DNA of 64,000 nucleotides from assembly GCF_003254395.2 (NCBI RefSeq), contig NC_037644.1, positions 9,590,086-9,654,085 of the forward strand, read 5' to 3'. The notes beneath the pieces are model-generated. The model searched no databases. It saw nothing but the letters and a program-made list of their open reading frames with translations, and had not been told where the DNA came from. Of the stretch, positions 40,029 to 53,121 are shown in pieces. Each line of letters opens with the position of its first letter. Positions within the stretch are counted from its first letter, which is position 1. The position numbers and the translations under genes were made by a program. The DNA comes from Apis mellifera (Eukaryota; Arthropoda; Insecta; Hymenoptera; Apidae).

Positions 40029-43000
40029 TTAATAAATTTTAGGAGCTGAACGATCATTAATGGGACCACTGGTTTTTCTTAAAGAGGTACCTTTTCGTAT
40101 CTGATCCATAAGAGAATCTCTTACTTGTAAAGGATCCATAATGGGTACACGATTACCCATTATGCGCCTCACGCTTGCAGATCTACTCGTTGTATTATTT
40201 CCTTGCAAATTTTGTTGTTGTTGGGCTAATTTAGCATTTAAAGTTTCAAGAAAGCCAGATGGTGTTTTAGAATTTTTACTTATCTGTTGTTCAACGGAGT
40301 GTTTTCTAGTAGATTTAGGACTACTATTTGTATTGTTACCACTTGTGGCATTATTACCTGTACTATTAATGAGTTTAGCACTAAGAACTGCCATAAAACT
40401 TTGGCCAACTCCTCCTGGACCTTGTCCTTGTATATTTACACCTGTATTGATAGCAGTTATTTGTGTGGTATTTGAACTACGTTCTTGAGAAGCTGAACGA
40501 ATTGCTGCACATGAACGTTCAACAGAAGATCGAGTTACTTGCAATACAGCATTATGTGGTAATGTAGCAGATGAATTATTATGAGATTGTGCCTGTCCTG
40601 TAACCTTTCGTAAAAGAGATGGACTAGCAGGTGTATGACGTAATTCTGTAAGAGTTCTTACTGTTTCTGACACTGAGATAGATCTATAAATTACAAAAAT
40701 AGTAATAATAGAAATAAATATAATTTAAATATTTCATTTCAAAAAAAAAAAAAAGTAAAAGAATTATTTTTTACCGCTGAGGAGTAGGACTGGCTGTAGG
40801 TGAAGAACTTTCTAACAAAAATGCTGGCGGCGGAGGAAGATTTTCGGTTTCGTCACATGTATTATCAGTGCGTTCATCATTAGAACCTGATGAAGGATTA
40901 TTGAATGTGGCAGTTATAATAGTAGATGTTCGTCTTGTTGGTGGCAAAGGTTTATTTGCTTGTTGCATCGAACCTCTTCGAACAGTTAAAGTAGACGCAA
41001 CACCAGATACATTCCAAGCATTTTCACTTGGATTATGGAGCGAATGAGAATGCGGTATAGTAGTTTGACTTCCATATCCACTACTAGATTCAATACTAGA
41101 TTCTGATGTCTGACTTCCACCATCTTTTTCCGTAATTTCAGTCTATAAATATTTTTATATAATTTAAATCATATAACTTTACGTGTTATTCATATATTAT
41201 TGTTTTTACCTTTTCAATTCCTGATGCTGATAATGATGCAGGAGGTGGTGGTAAAGGTAATTGCATCTCTTGGGCACGACTTGCAGCTAAATTTGCTAAT
41301 TCGTGCATATTTACATACATAGGTTGTTGAAGTTGATGAGTTGCTAATTCTATATTATATATTATAATATTAAATATCACTTAAAAATAAATGATTAATT
41401 AATAATTAATAATTATTAAAATATAATAGACTTATACCCTTTGCTAAATGTGCTGGAAGTGGTAATTTAGGTTTTCCTCGAGGACTTCCAGGAGGTTCAT
41501 TTTTCACTGGAACTGTTGGTCGTTCTAAACTGGAACATCTATTCGGTATTGGAGGACGATGACTACCATTATTTCTACGCAATTGTACTCTAGATGCTTG
41601 ATTAGAGGAAGAACATGAAGAGGAAGATGAAACAGGAGAAGCAGGTTGACTATGACAACAACCACTATTATCTGGAGCTTGGAATGTGTAGACACTGAGT
41701 GCTGGTCTTTGATGGCCCTTTTCGTAAGCTATATAATAATTAATTTAATAAAATTTAATAAAATATTATAAATAGTGACTTATAATATATAATAATGACA
41801 AACTGATTCTCTTATTACTTTACCATCCAAAGTCAATATCATCAATAACATGTTCATCTTTTCATACATAGTAGTCATATATATAGTAATCTTAGTATTT
41901 TGAATTATAATGAATTGTTATGAAATATAACATAGTTTTTTTGAATGATGTAATAAGAAAACCATGTTATATATATTCTTTAAACATAAATTTTAACTTA
42001 TAAATAAATTTTATAAATTTTAAATAAAAAAAAAAAGATCTTACCAGATGAGATCGTATGCGGCCGTTCATTGATTGCGTTCTGATTTTGCCTGTCATAT
42101 TGAACTGATGTTTCCTGTAAGTCAGGCCAAGTAGCAGTAGTTACAGGTCTTGTTGTATTACAACCAGTATTTTGATTAGTTTGAGAAGACACATTTGATA
42201 CCTATGACAATATAATTTAACTTCAAAAACATAACAAAGACATATTTCAAAAAATGAATTGAAATTCTATTCAATGCCACAGATAAAAGAAAAATATGAA
42301 ATGCTAGCAAGCAACTAGTTTCTAATAACCTTACCTGATGTTCAGAAATTGGTTGTGTATATAATGTGTCCTGAGAAGTGAAGCCAGAGTCACGGGAACT
42401 ACCATTTACCAAGTGGCGTAGTGTCATCATACTGCTGATGCTGGAGGGCCTGACTCCAACAGACTATAACGAGTACAATATCGACTACCACATACACTAA
42501 GCTGATGCCAAATGGCACTCGTGCTATCATCTATAAGCAACTACGTGCTTGAAATACAGTTAGTGCATAAACAATAACTAATATGCCATGCATTTCAAAA
42601 GATTGACATTCTTAGTACAATGACTAAACAAAACAAAAAGTAATTTAATTGAATTTTTCATTTAATTTTTTACCTGAGAGAGTGATCTATGCCAAGGATG
42701 TCCAGATGGACTTGGATGACTTTTACAAGAACCACTACTGCTACTAGTTAAAGAACTGATTGAACACATTGAACTTTTTCTTGATCCAAGTGATAAAGAA
42801 GGACTTGAAGGAGGAGTAGCAAGTGACCATTGTGTTACATCGCAACCTTTTATATCTGTTATCACTTGTTCTGATGCAGGAGGCAAATGATGAGGAGAAG
42901 CTGCATGACGTTGTAATTGATCAGAAACTTCTTGAAGATGTGTCAATTCCATTAGCATTGCAATTTCTTCATCCTGTATTTTTTTTATATATTAATATTA

Positions 43001-45093
43001 TTTTTAAATTAAATAATTAATTATCAATTAATTAATTTTACTAACTAGTACTGGTTTCAAAAATCTGGCAAGAAGACAATATCTTCCTCTTTCTTCAAGT
43101 AAAGCTGCGCGAACGGCTTTTCTTTCTGTTTCTTCTAAACTTAATCGTTTTTCTTGAACAACAGCAGCTGAGGATTCTAACATTCGATTCAATTCAATAT
43201 CTCCTGATGATGTTCCATATCCTTGTGATTGTCCTTGTAAATGTTGACCTTTACGTGCTTTTTTCTTTTGCAAGCGTAATGTATCAGTAGAACGCTTTCT
43301 TAATTCTGCTTTTGCTTTTTTATATTCTGAAAAAAGTAATAGAATTTTAAAATAAACATTAAAATCACAAATTTTATAGTAAATATTGAGATATAATAAA
43401 TATTGAGATTATGAATAAGCTATTACTAACCTTTGGCATGTTCTTTATCTAAATTTATTAAAGACTTTTTCCAATCTTCTAATTTTTCTTGAAGAGGTAA
43501 TACCAAGCAATCCATAATAGCACTAATAAAAAGAGATAATTAAATTAAAATTAAAAATATGATAGATAAATACTAAAAATTATTAAAGTTTTAATGAAAA
43601 ATTACCTAGTAAATGATTTCATTCGTGTTTCTACTGCTTTGTGTCTAAGACATATTCGAGTTAAAGCAGTTCCAATTTCTTTTGTTGCACCTTTTGTTTA
43701 ATTATATTTATTTAATATATATTTATATATATATTTAATTTTATATTTTTAAATTATTATTATATATAAATAATATAAATTATATATAAATATATAAAAT
43801 TAAAAAATATATATATTAAATTTGAAAGTATTTCATAAAAAATTTTCTTAAATAAAAAATGATATAAAATAATTGTTTATAATTTAAAATATATGAAAAA
43901 TAATATTTTCACCTCTTGCATTAGTTGCAGCATCAGCAATTTTTTGAAAAGTTTCAAGATATGCAGAAATGGCTAAAATAGCAGCCCTAAAAAATAAAAA
44001 TAAAAAAATAGTTTTAATTAAAAATATTATATTAAATATTCTAAATTAAAGTAAAATATTTTGTATTTATGATATAATATTTATTTTTCTTTTTATATAT
44101 TTTAGTTAAAATAATTAGTATTATTAAATAAAAATTAAATTTGATAAAAATATTAGATTGTAAATAAAATATAAAATATAATTATTACCTTAAACATGAA
44201 TGTAATTTGGTTGCTTTTGAAATTAAATCTTCCCATAAAGGTGCTCCATTCTAAAAACAAATAATTTTATATTTATAATTCTTTTTATTTATAGAAATAA
44301 ATATAATTTTTTTATAAATAATTATACAATCATTATTATTATTATCATATAATTGCTCTTATTTTTATTTTTATCTTTAAAACTTAACATTTATGATATA
44401 AAAATAAAACAGAATTTATCAAATATAAAATCATATACGCCTACTTAATTTCTATGATTAGATAATTTTATGAATTAGAAGATCTTTTTGAAAAAAATAA
44501 AGTATAATTGCATATACAATATATATTTATATAGATTTCTAATGAAATCAAATATTTTTTAAAAAAATATCACATTTATAAAATAAAAATTTATAATATA
44601 TGCTATCATCAACTATGCTAAATATTTAGTATATTTAAAGAAAAAGTATACATTCTCTTTAATATCTTGTAAAAATTAAAAAATTAAAGTAATATTATAA
44701 AAGTGGAACAAATGTAAATTAGCTTTGGTTCTCATTTTATTACATTAAAATACTATAATGATTTTAAATTTTATAAAATAATTTCAAAGAATCAGAACAA
44801 CGGAATTTAAAAAAAAAAATATTATAAAAAGAAATAATGAAATATATTTTTTTCGATTACAATACTTAATATGTATTAAGGACACTCGTATCGACAACGC
44901 GCCTTGGCCTGCATCGTTACTTGTGCAAAGACAGTAAAATATACAAAAAAACAATGAGCAGGAAAAAACGCGGTCGTGTAATAAAATAAATATTGAATAA
45001 TGACATATCGATGTTACTTACTTTCATATCAGTTATAATCTGTTGAAAGAGGCCACCTAAAGCACTACACTCTCTTTCAATTGTTGCATCCAT
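40029..45093 (-). CDS. mim: Missing-in-metastasis (MTSS1-type) I-BAR protein
   Basis: An actin-membrane scaffold that curves plasma membrane and regulates actin and endocytosis. Thirteen exons: 45022-45093, 44189-44250, 43913-43986, 43606-43690, 43431-43522, 43046-43326, 42674-42973, 42335-42463, 42045-42201, 41438-41728, 41210-41349, 40775-41142, 40029-40683; all in phase, 901 residues. The I-BAR/IMD domain occupies about residues 1-230 (MDATIERECSALGGLFQQII, CLRHKAVETRMKSFT). A Ser/Pro-rich middle carries RDSGFTSQD, whose DSGFTS (347-352) fits the beta-TrCP degron rule DSGxxS. The C-terminus has a WH2 motif (VRDSLMDQIRKGTSLRKT, about 871-888) and two earlier similar motifs, SFMAVLSAKL and GFLETLNAKL. 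Many short exons in the middle could be alternative. Head to head with the ankyrin gene. Confidence 0.95.
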
Positions 45094-45331
45094 CTTTGAC
45101 TATCCAATTTTTTTCCTTACTTGGCCCCAATAAAGTTCTTCCGCATTAGAATCGTAGAATAATTCACTTTTTGTCATCCATATAAAAATATACAAAATTT
45201 CCATACGAATATTGGCGATTCATAAGATTCGCCATTTTCGTAACAAGAAACGACAAGTTTGAAGTAACAGAAAAACACAACTAAATGTATTTACCTATGC
45301 GTTCTCATATATATATACATATACACATATG

Positions 45332-45373
<42 letters not shown>

Positions 45374-45685
45374 ACGATTGTTCTCTCGAATAAATTGATT
45401 CGGAAATCAACAATCACTGTAAATATTTTCTAGATATTTATAATGATTTGAAATCATAATATCAATTACTTTTGTCAAAGAAAATTGTAAACACTAGAGA
45501 CTGTTTTCTCAACACAACGCACTCATTCTATCGAGCAAGTATGGCTCGCGTCTGCGTCGATTCTGTTTTCGTTGCAATATCAGAATATCGGTGCCCCCTA
45601 CGGCGACCTCGTTTCAGAACTTCAAATTGAGGATTTGGGGTATATCTAATCGTTACTCAGGGTAACGGCTTTCTCTACCCCTTAG
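45094..45685. promoter_or_regulatory. Bidirectional promoter between mim and the ankyrin gene, with a CTCF-like site
   Basis: About 590 bases between divergent genes, with (TA)n at about 45306-45371 and a GC-rich patch at 45540-45620. In that patch GTGCCCCCTACGG (45591-45603) reads on the other strand as GTAGGGGGCAC, matching the CTCF core AGRKGGCRS without a mismatch. Two of the five flanking consensus positions differ. Motif match is direct; binding is inferred. Confidence 0.45.
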
Positions 45686-45892
45686 ATGATCACTTCCGGA
45701 GTGTCGACTATTGAAAGAAGACATCTTGCATCATTGCTTGCTCATTCTGATTGGTTCAGAATAATTTTGAGGAAACGTTTATATAGATTCTTATCTTGTT
45801 TCTCAATTGTGAGATTAAAAAGACTTGATTTAAAAAAATATCCACAAAACATAAATGAAATAAAAAATAATTTAGAAAAAATAAAATCATGA
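45686..45892 (+). CDS. Small ORF (68 codons) overlapping the ankyrin-gene start
   Basis: An ORF beginning MITSGVSTIERRHLASLLAH, basic and Lys/Arg-rich toward its end, which I do not recognise. Its stop TGA (45890-45892) overlaps the ATG of the ankyrin ORF (45889-45891) as ATGA, in another frame. The first half contains few AT-biased residues and has more balanced codons than chance frames here, so it may be a real small protein on a dicistronic mRNA. Otherwise it is an upstream ORF that lowers translation of the ankyrin protein. No domain is visible. Confidence 0.45.
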   Translation: MITSGVSTIERRHLASLLAHSDWFRIILRKRLYRFLSCFSIVRLKRLDLKKYPQNINEIKNNLEKIKS

Positions 45893-47274
45893 GTCTTATA
45901 TTAAACGAATCATTTTACGATATATTATTTAAACATTTTGTAACATTGAGTGAAATTTTAAATATTTTTAAATTTATTGTTGTAATTGGATTTATCATTA
46001 TTATTTCTTATATGCTTTATTATATTCATGGTTATTATATTGTATTTTGAAATTTAAAATTTATATTTATTAATTGCATGATAAATAAAATTTTAATAAT
46101 TAAAATTTTGTTAATATCATATTTATGTCTATATTTTTTAAAGTTTTTACATATTACATATTCATAGCAATTTATTATATTTTAAATTTTAAATTGCTTA
46201 TTTTACAGGTAATTATCATAAAAAATTTAAAAATAAATCTAAATATGATGATTTAGAATTATATAAATTAAAGAATTATAATCGATTAATTACGCGAAAT
46301 CAAAGTATAATCAGTCATAAAGAAATGTTAAATACTCTGGAATATGCGGCTGATGTAAATTAATTTCTATTAAATATCATATAATATTAATTCTATTATG
46401 AAATATTAAACATATAAAATTTTACATAAAAAATATATTTTTAAAAGTTATTGATTCAATTTTCTTAACTTTATTTTATGATTACATATTCAATGATTTA
46501 TTAAGTTTATAAATTTTTTAGAATTGTTGTAAAACATTTTATGCATTAAAATGCATTGATATAATAGTACATTGTCCACAATTAATAAATGTAAAGTGTC
46601 CATCCTCTGGTTTAACACCTTTTCATCGTATTTGTTTGCAAGGTCATAAATGTTTAATTGCTTTTATGTTAGCAAAAGGTATATATAAAATAAAATAATA
46701 ATACATCATAGTGTATATTATATATATATATATATATTATAATAATTTATAATTATATTGATATAATTTTTTATAATTACATCAAATAATTTATTAATAT
46801 TAATAAATATTATCATAATACATAATATTTAAAATATATTAATAAATATCATAATATTACCATGATTAAGATTTGATTAAAAAAATTAAAAATTAAATAT
46901 ATTTTTTAAAATTATATAGGTGCTGATCCTTTTCTTACTACAATAAAAGGAGAAAATGCTTTGTGTATGGCTATTTATTATATTCTTAATAATCCAACAG
47001 AAAATGATTTTTCTTGTCTTGAAATGCTTGCAGAAACAGGTTAATCTTTATAAAGATTTAATTTTTTATTAACATCATATATATTTTTAATATAATATAT
47101 TATATCATCATAGGATGTGGATTTGGTTCTAAAAATAAATGGTATAATAATTTGTTAAAAATGGCATTTAATAATAACCATATACAATTAATACAATGGT
47201 TAATTTTACATTACAATGTTTCTTCATATAAACTTTTACGATGTTTATCTACACCACCAATGAAAAACCTATAA
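45889..47274 (+). CDS. Membrane-anchored ankyrin-repeat protein
   Basis: Five exons: 45889-46030, 46209-46354, 46522-46678, 46920-47039, 47114-47274; all GT-AG and in phase, 241 residues. The N-terminus has one hydrophobic segment (about 27-46, FIVVIGFIIIISYMLYYI), followed by a Lys-rich stretch. Ankyrin repeats follow: SGLTPFHRICLQGHKCLIAF, then MLAKGADPFLTTIKGENALC with AIYYIL, and a degenerate last unit HIQLIQWLILHYNVSSYKLL. It is likely a small protein with the repeats on one face of a membrane, binding a partner. I do not recognise the orthologue. The start ATG overlaps the stop of a 68-codon ORF, so translation may need re-initiation or leaky scanning. The exon chain is well supported; function is unknown. 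Confidence 0.75.
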
Positions 47275-48056
47275 ATTCTTAATATAAATGTTAATTAATA
47301 AACATTATTTTTATAAAATAAGTTATGATACAATTATAGTTATAATATAAACTAAATATAAGTAATAAATAAAGTTAATTTGTGTTTAAAGAAAACTAGT
47401 TATTATAATTTCTATTTATGAATTAATATTATATTCTGTACATATAATATGCAAAAATAATAAATATTATATATATATATAATATAATAAAATAAAATTG
47501 AATCAAAAAATTGAATAATTTAAAATTAATGTTAAAAATTAGAAATTAAATCTAATTATGTCGCAAATAATGAATATAATATATTTTATTAATAAAAATT
47601 GTTTTTTATTAATATTTTATAAAATTTTTTATTATTTTTATACTTATAATATAGTTTATATATTTCAAATATAAGTCTGTATGAGATCTGATAGTAGACG
47701 ATATTGAATTTTCATTTCAAAATAAACATAACCTAATAAATATCTACAATTCTATGAAATATTTGTTCATAATAATATATTGTTATGATAAATATAATAT
47801 TAAATAGTGACATTGTGAATGATTATAGTGCAGTATAGTTAGTGTTCTATTACCTAATTATTAAAAATAAGATATTTTTCATGTAAAATTTTTTAATATT
47901 AATTTTTGAATTTACACAAAAATATGTATATTATATTAATTTTAATTTTAATTTAATAATAAATTTTATTTGTATTTTTTATATATTGTTATTTAAAATT
48001 ATTGAAATAAATTAAAATAAATTAAAATTATTACTGACATTTATTGAGACATATAT

Positions 48057-48113
<57 letters not shown>

Positions 48114-48909
48114 TCACGTTCATTAAAATGAATCATTAAGGCAAATCAACAATTCGTGAACATTGTTCGCAATATTTACTTCAATGTATTGTATTTATCG
48201 TTCACAAAAATGTCTATATTACATAATATAATTTATGAACTGCAAATTGTTAGTGAATAGCAATATAAAGTTTTATTTGGTATATAATCAATATATATTT
48301 GGTAAAATAATCAAACCAAATGAGATAATGCTGTTATGATGACAAATATTGCAACTTGAACTGACAAATTAATGATTAACAACATTAGCAATTTTATACT
48401 GTTGTAATTTGTATTTATGAATAATTAATTCCATAAATAAATTAATACATGAAAAAATATCTTATTTTTAAATTTTAGAATTGTGAATTTAATTCTAGTT
48501 CCCTAAAGTTTTAATCATATAATTTTGTTTGTATTCGATAACTCGATTCAGTCATTAAGTTGCCAGCAAATAAGATAAAATAGTCAGGAATGACACAGAA
48601 AGTAGAAGAGTGGGAGAGCAATGTTATACGCAAATATTTTATTGTGATGTAATTTTCATATGATTCTAGAAATAGTTTCTATTAAATATTTCAATACAGT
48701 AACGTGCAATGTCACTTTTTTAAACTCTTACGCTATTGCTGATCATTTTACTCTGCTTATTAAAAAAAGTTTCAGAATTGCAATTCTAATATTTATAAAA
48801 AATATCATCGTATGACATTATCTTTTTTATGTTTGAAGTAATTGTGCATATAATACACAACACGAGGATTAATAGTTAAGATATTCTATTACATTAATTT
48901 TATTACATC
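47275..48909. other. Intergenic AT-rich DNA
   Basis: Contains a long (AT)n run at 48051-48108 and, from 48540 on, the presumed promoter of the CoA synthase gene. No coding or RNA feature is supported. Confidence 0.55.
48051..48108. repeat. (AT)n microsatellite
   Basis: An almost uninterrupted AT dinucleotide tract of nearly 60 bases. Confidence 0.95.
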
Positions 48910-50984
48910 ATGGAAAAAACAGGTTTATTAGTTCTAACAAATCCTGCGAGAATAACACAATTATTACCAATTATCAAGAAACATGTATCAGAAACTTTAT
49001 ATATTCAATATTTACCGTGCAAGAATATTTTTAGTGAAATATTGCATATAGATTATACATGGGGAATAAATCGTTTCGCTCAAGCAATTTCCAATATTTA
49101 TATCTATACATCTTCTATATCTGATCAACTTGATATTCGTGTGTTACTTACAAGTATAAAGGAACGTCATATACGATTACATACTAAGAAACATGTGGAA
49201 ATAGTTATTTTTGATCAAAATTGTAGCAAAAGTCAAGCTGATAAATTCATCGAAAGATATTTATTTTCCAGTTTTATTACTTGTGTTATTCCTACTGATG
49301 ATTTGGAATTAGAAAAAACTAAAAAATATCCATTAAATTTTCATGGATTATATTTTGATGTTAATGAAAAAAAAAATGATAAAAATGATGTTAATGAAAA
49401 AAAAAATGATAAATATGATGTTAATGAAAAAAAAAATGATAAAAAAACTTATAAGAATGTAGTACTTGGTGGTACATTTGATCGAATACATAATGGTCAT
49501 AAAATATTTTTAAGTGAAGCTTTATTACGTTGTACAGAAAAACTTACAATTGGTGTAACTGATCAATCTATGTTGTCTGGTAAGAGACTTTAATTTATAA
49601 ATTATTAAAAAGAGATATAATTTATATATTAATTATTAATAAGTTATTACAGAATTTTATGGATAAAATAAATTCAATTGATAATAGAATAATTTTTAAA
49701 TAGATACTTTAATTAATTTGGATAATTGAATTTATAGGAAAATTATTATGGGAATTGATAGAACCTTGCTCCATAAGAATGTTTAATTTGGAAGAATTTT
49801 TAAAAGATATAGATAGTACTATAAAATATGAAATTGTGGCTATAAATGATTTGTATGGTCCAACTAAATATGATTCAACATTTGAAATGATAGTAGTTAG
49901 TGAAGAAACAAAAAATGGTGCAGATAAAATAAATGAATTAAGAGTAAAAAAAAATTTAAACAAATTAGATATTCATATTATAAAAATTATAACTGATGAG
50001 GATCATAAAGAACATGAAGAAAATAAAATCAGTTCTAGTAATCAAAGAATACGATTATTAGGAACAAAACTTTATGCTCCTGTATGTATTATACTTATAT
50101 AATTTATTATACAAATGATTTATATTAATAAAATACATATTAATTTATTAATTTCAGCGAATTGAAAATAAACCTTTGAAACCTTACATTATTGGTTTGA
50201 CTGGTGGTATAGCAAGTGGGAAATCATCAGTAGCTGAGAAATTAAAAAAATTAGGTGCTGCACTTGTTAATTGTGATAAAATAGCACATGATTTATATTT
50301 ACCTGGTAATAAGTGTTTTAATGAAATTGTTAATAGTTTTGATTCTACTATTTTAAAATCAGATGGATTTATTGACAGAAAAGTACTTGGACATATAGTA
50401 TTTAATGATAAAGTAGGCTTCTATTTTTTTTATATTATTAGTATATTTACTATTATTATTTTTGAAATTATACTTAAAAATATAAATTTATTTATAGAAA
50501 CAATTAAACAAATTAAATGAAATTCTTTGGCCCATGATTTTAGAAGAAGCAAAAAAACAGATACATGACTTTAATAGAAAAGGATTTGATATAATTGTAA
50601 TGGAAGCTGCTGTTTTAATTCAAGCAAAGTGGCAACACGAATGTCATGAAATCTGGACTTGCATTATTCCACAAAAAGAAGTGAACTTTTAATGGATTAA
50701 ATTTATTAATATTTTATATAAGAATATTTTTAATTAATCAAAATTTTAATTAATTAAATTTTAAAATTTTTAATTTATAGGCTATACAACGAATAATGGA
50801 AAGAAATACATTAACAGAAACTGATGCAAAATTAAGAGTTCAAGCTCAATTAAATAATAAAGATCAAGTTGATGAAGCAAATGTTGTAATATGCACTTTA
50901 TGGAGTCATGAAATTACTGAAGGACAAGTGCAAAAAGCTTGGAATGAAACAATGGCATTTTTAAATAATCAACAAAAAAATTGA
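48910..50984 (+). CDS. Coasy: Bifunctional coenzyme A synthase (PPAT + dephospho-CoA kinase)
   Basis: Performs the last two steps of CoA synthesis: adenylation of 4'-phosphopantetheine and phosphorylation of dephospho-CoA. Exons 48910-49579, 49738-50081, 50158-50412, 50498-50680, 50781-50984; in phase, 551 residues (human about 564). The PPAT nucleotidyltransferase motif GGTFDRIHNGHK (187-198; His194 and His197 form HxGH) precedes the kinase P-loop GGIASGKS (354-361). The kinase tail AIQRIMERNTLTETDAKLRV is typical. Residues 150-179, between the N-terminal region and PPAT, are three exact-length copies of DVNEKKNDK(N/Y/K), each containing an A10 run in DNA. Repeat number may vary between individuals. 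Tail to tail with IFT22. Identity is secure and both active sites look intact. Confidence 0.97.
49357..49446 (+). repeat. In-frame 30-bp tandem repeat, three copies
   Basis: Copies at 49357-49386, 49387-49416 and 49417-49446 differ only near the unit end (last codon AAT, TAT, AAA). Each codes for a 10-residue Lys/Asp/Asn-rich unit in the CoA synthase linker and contains a run of ten A. Confidence 0.95.
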
Positions 50985-52222
50985 ATTTTAATATAACAAA
51001 ATTATAGTTAAAATTGTTAAAATTTTATAGATTATTTTATATTATATATTATTATGTTATATTTTATATATTATTATTTTTATAGATATTTATAGAAATA
51101 TTGTTCATTATTTTAATAGGTTGTATACAAATTATATAATATATTTATTATATTTGAGAAAATCTTAATAGTTTTTTGTATTAATTAAAGTGATTAATAT
51201 GCATTTAATCAAACAAATATTTCTGTAAACAAAATAAAATTGTTGAATCATTTACAGGTATGTAACATAATATGTATAATTGTAAATTTTCTCATAAAGT
51301 ACATAATAGTTATATAATAGTTGTATAATACTTATATTTGTTATAATATAATTGTATCTTTTTTTTTTGTTGCAATTTAAAATTACAATTTTAATATTAT
51401 TAGCATTATAAATAATTTTATATTATTTTAAATATTAAGCTAAATTTTCAGAAAAAATGATAATACATCCTGATTTTCAATATTTTTTGAAATTAATGCA
51501 ATTTATCATAATTTTATATATATAATCATATAAAATATCTTTTCTATAATAATATCAAAAAAATAGTTAATTTTTTTATAAGTTTTTTATTTATATAAAA
51601 AAATGAATAAAAATAAGAATCAAAAATAATAGAAATGTAAAATGATGGCACACTTATGAAAAAACAAATCAATGTTTTATTGTTTGAAAATAAAAAAAGA
51701 TTTCTTATATATATTTAATCATATGTTCAATCTGAATTTAATTGTAAAAATTGTCTATTATAGATGGTAAAAATAAAAAATATTGATTTTTGTTATATTT
51801 CAAAAAATAATAATTTTTTATTTTTATTAATTTCATACTATTTTTTTTTAGCAAAATTAATTTTGATTTATTAAAATTTTTTTTATCAATATGTACTGTT
51901 TAGAAATTATTTCATTTTTAATATAAATAAAAACTTATTAAAAAATATTTTACTTTAATGTTTAAAAAATTCTAAATATTTAGATATTTTTATTGCATTT
52001 AATTTTCTATTTAAAGAAAATGAATTCAAAACTTTATTATAAACTTTCATAAACTTCTTTTTATTGTTAATTTTATTGTTAGATTAAATGTATCTAATAA
52101 TGTAATTTGTTTTTTTAAAAATTAAAAATGTAATTATAAAATGTAAAAACATATCAAGTTTGAATAAAATAAATATTTTGTAACAAAGAATTTTAAGATT
52201 TATTATGTATTTAAATATCTTT
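50985..52222. other. Convergent intergenic region between Coasy and IFT22
   Basis: Very AT-rich, mostly poly-A/T mixtures; presumably holds both 3' UTRs. Nothing else is seen. Confidence 0.55.
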
Positions 52223-53121
52223 CTACAAAATATTTATATCTTTTTGATTTTTATAATTATGTATTTTGTTAAGTATTGTACTTATGAATGATGAAAAATC
52301 AGCTTTTAATTTACTTCCACCACTTTCAATATTGCATTTAACATGAGATATTTTCATAAATGTTGAAGCTATGTAAATTAAATAAAAATATATAAAATAA
52401 TAAATATTTTTTATTATAATTATTAATATTATATTAATATAAGTACTCACAAATAATTTTTGAAACTTCAGGATTTTTGTTTTCAGGGTCATAACAAAAA
52501 ATTACACATCTGTCCGGATCTAATTTAGTTTGATCAATAAAATAATCATATAATTGTTGAATTTCTTTTAAACATTCATTTGATTGTTCACTATAAATCA
52601 ATATAACGCCATGTACATCCTTTCTTATAGCTGGCCAACAATGTTCATATCTAAAATATATTCATATATTTTGTTATAACTTATAATTTTGAATAAATAA
52701 AATATTTATATATACTTATGATCTCCACTACAATCCCATAATTCAATATCTTTTGTGATGTGACTATTATTCACATTTATATTTTGCACTTCAAATTCTA
52801 ATATTCGTACTCCTTTAGTTGGATAATAATCGTAAGGTATTTCTGTAGCATCCGCAAGAAAATTAGATATTGTTGTTTTACCACTCTAAAAGATATTTTT
52901 TAAACAATTGAAATTTTAGAATTAACGCAATTTATATTTATATGTATATTATATACATATTAATTACAAGTTTTATGTAATTATTTTTACTGTACATATA
53001 ATGAATACAATAAAAAGTAAATTAAATTTTTACATAACAAAAAATAGATTATTATTTATAAAGTATAGAATTAAAATATTACCCTAAGAGATCCAATAAC
53101 TATTATTTTTAGTGATTGCAT
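52223..53121 (-). CDS. IFT22: Intraflagellar transport protein 22 (RABL5-type small GTPase)
   Basis: A Rab-like GTPase of the IFT-B complex, needed for cilium assembly; in insects this means sensory neurons and possibly sperm. Exons 53083-53121, 52716-52885, 52451-52650, 52223-52368; in phase, 184 residues (the family is 185). P-loop GSLRSGKTT (10-18) and the atypical switch-II region WDCSGDHK (63-70), followed by YEHCWPAIRKDVHGVILIYS, are diagnostic. The usual Rab switch-II Gln and C-terminal prenylation cysteines are absent, as is normal for IFT22. A perfect RFX X-box match lies about 63 bases upstream. Confidence 0.96.

Noticed and set aside
50681..50692. Apparent early stop in CoA synthase
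   Set aside because: It lies beyond the donor at 50681 (GAA|GTGAAC); splicing to 50781 restores the kinase tail.
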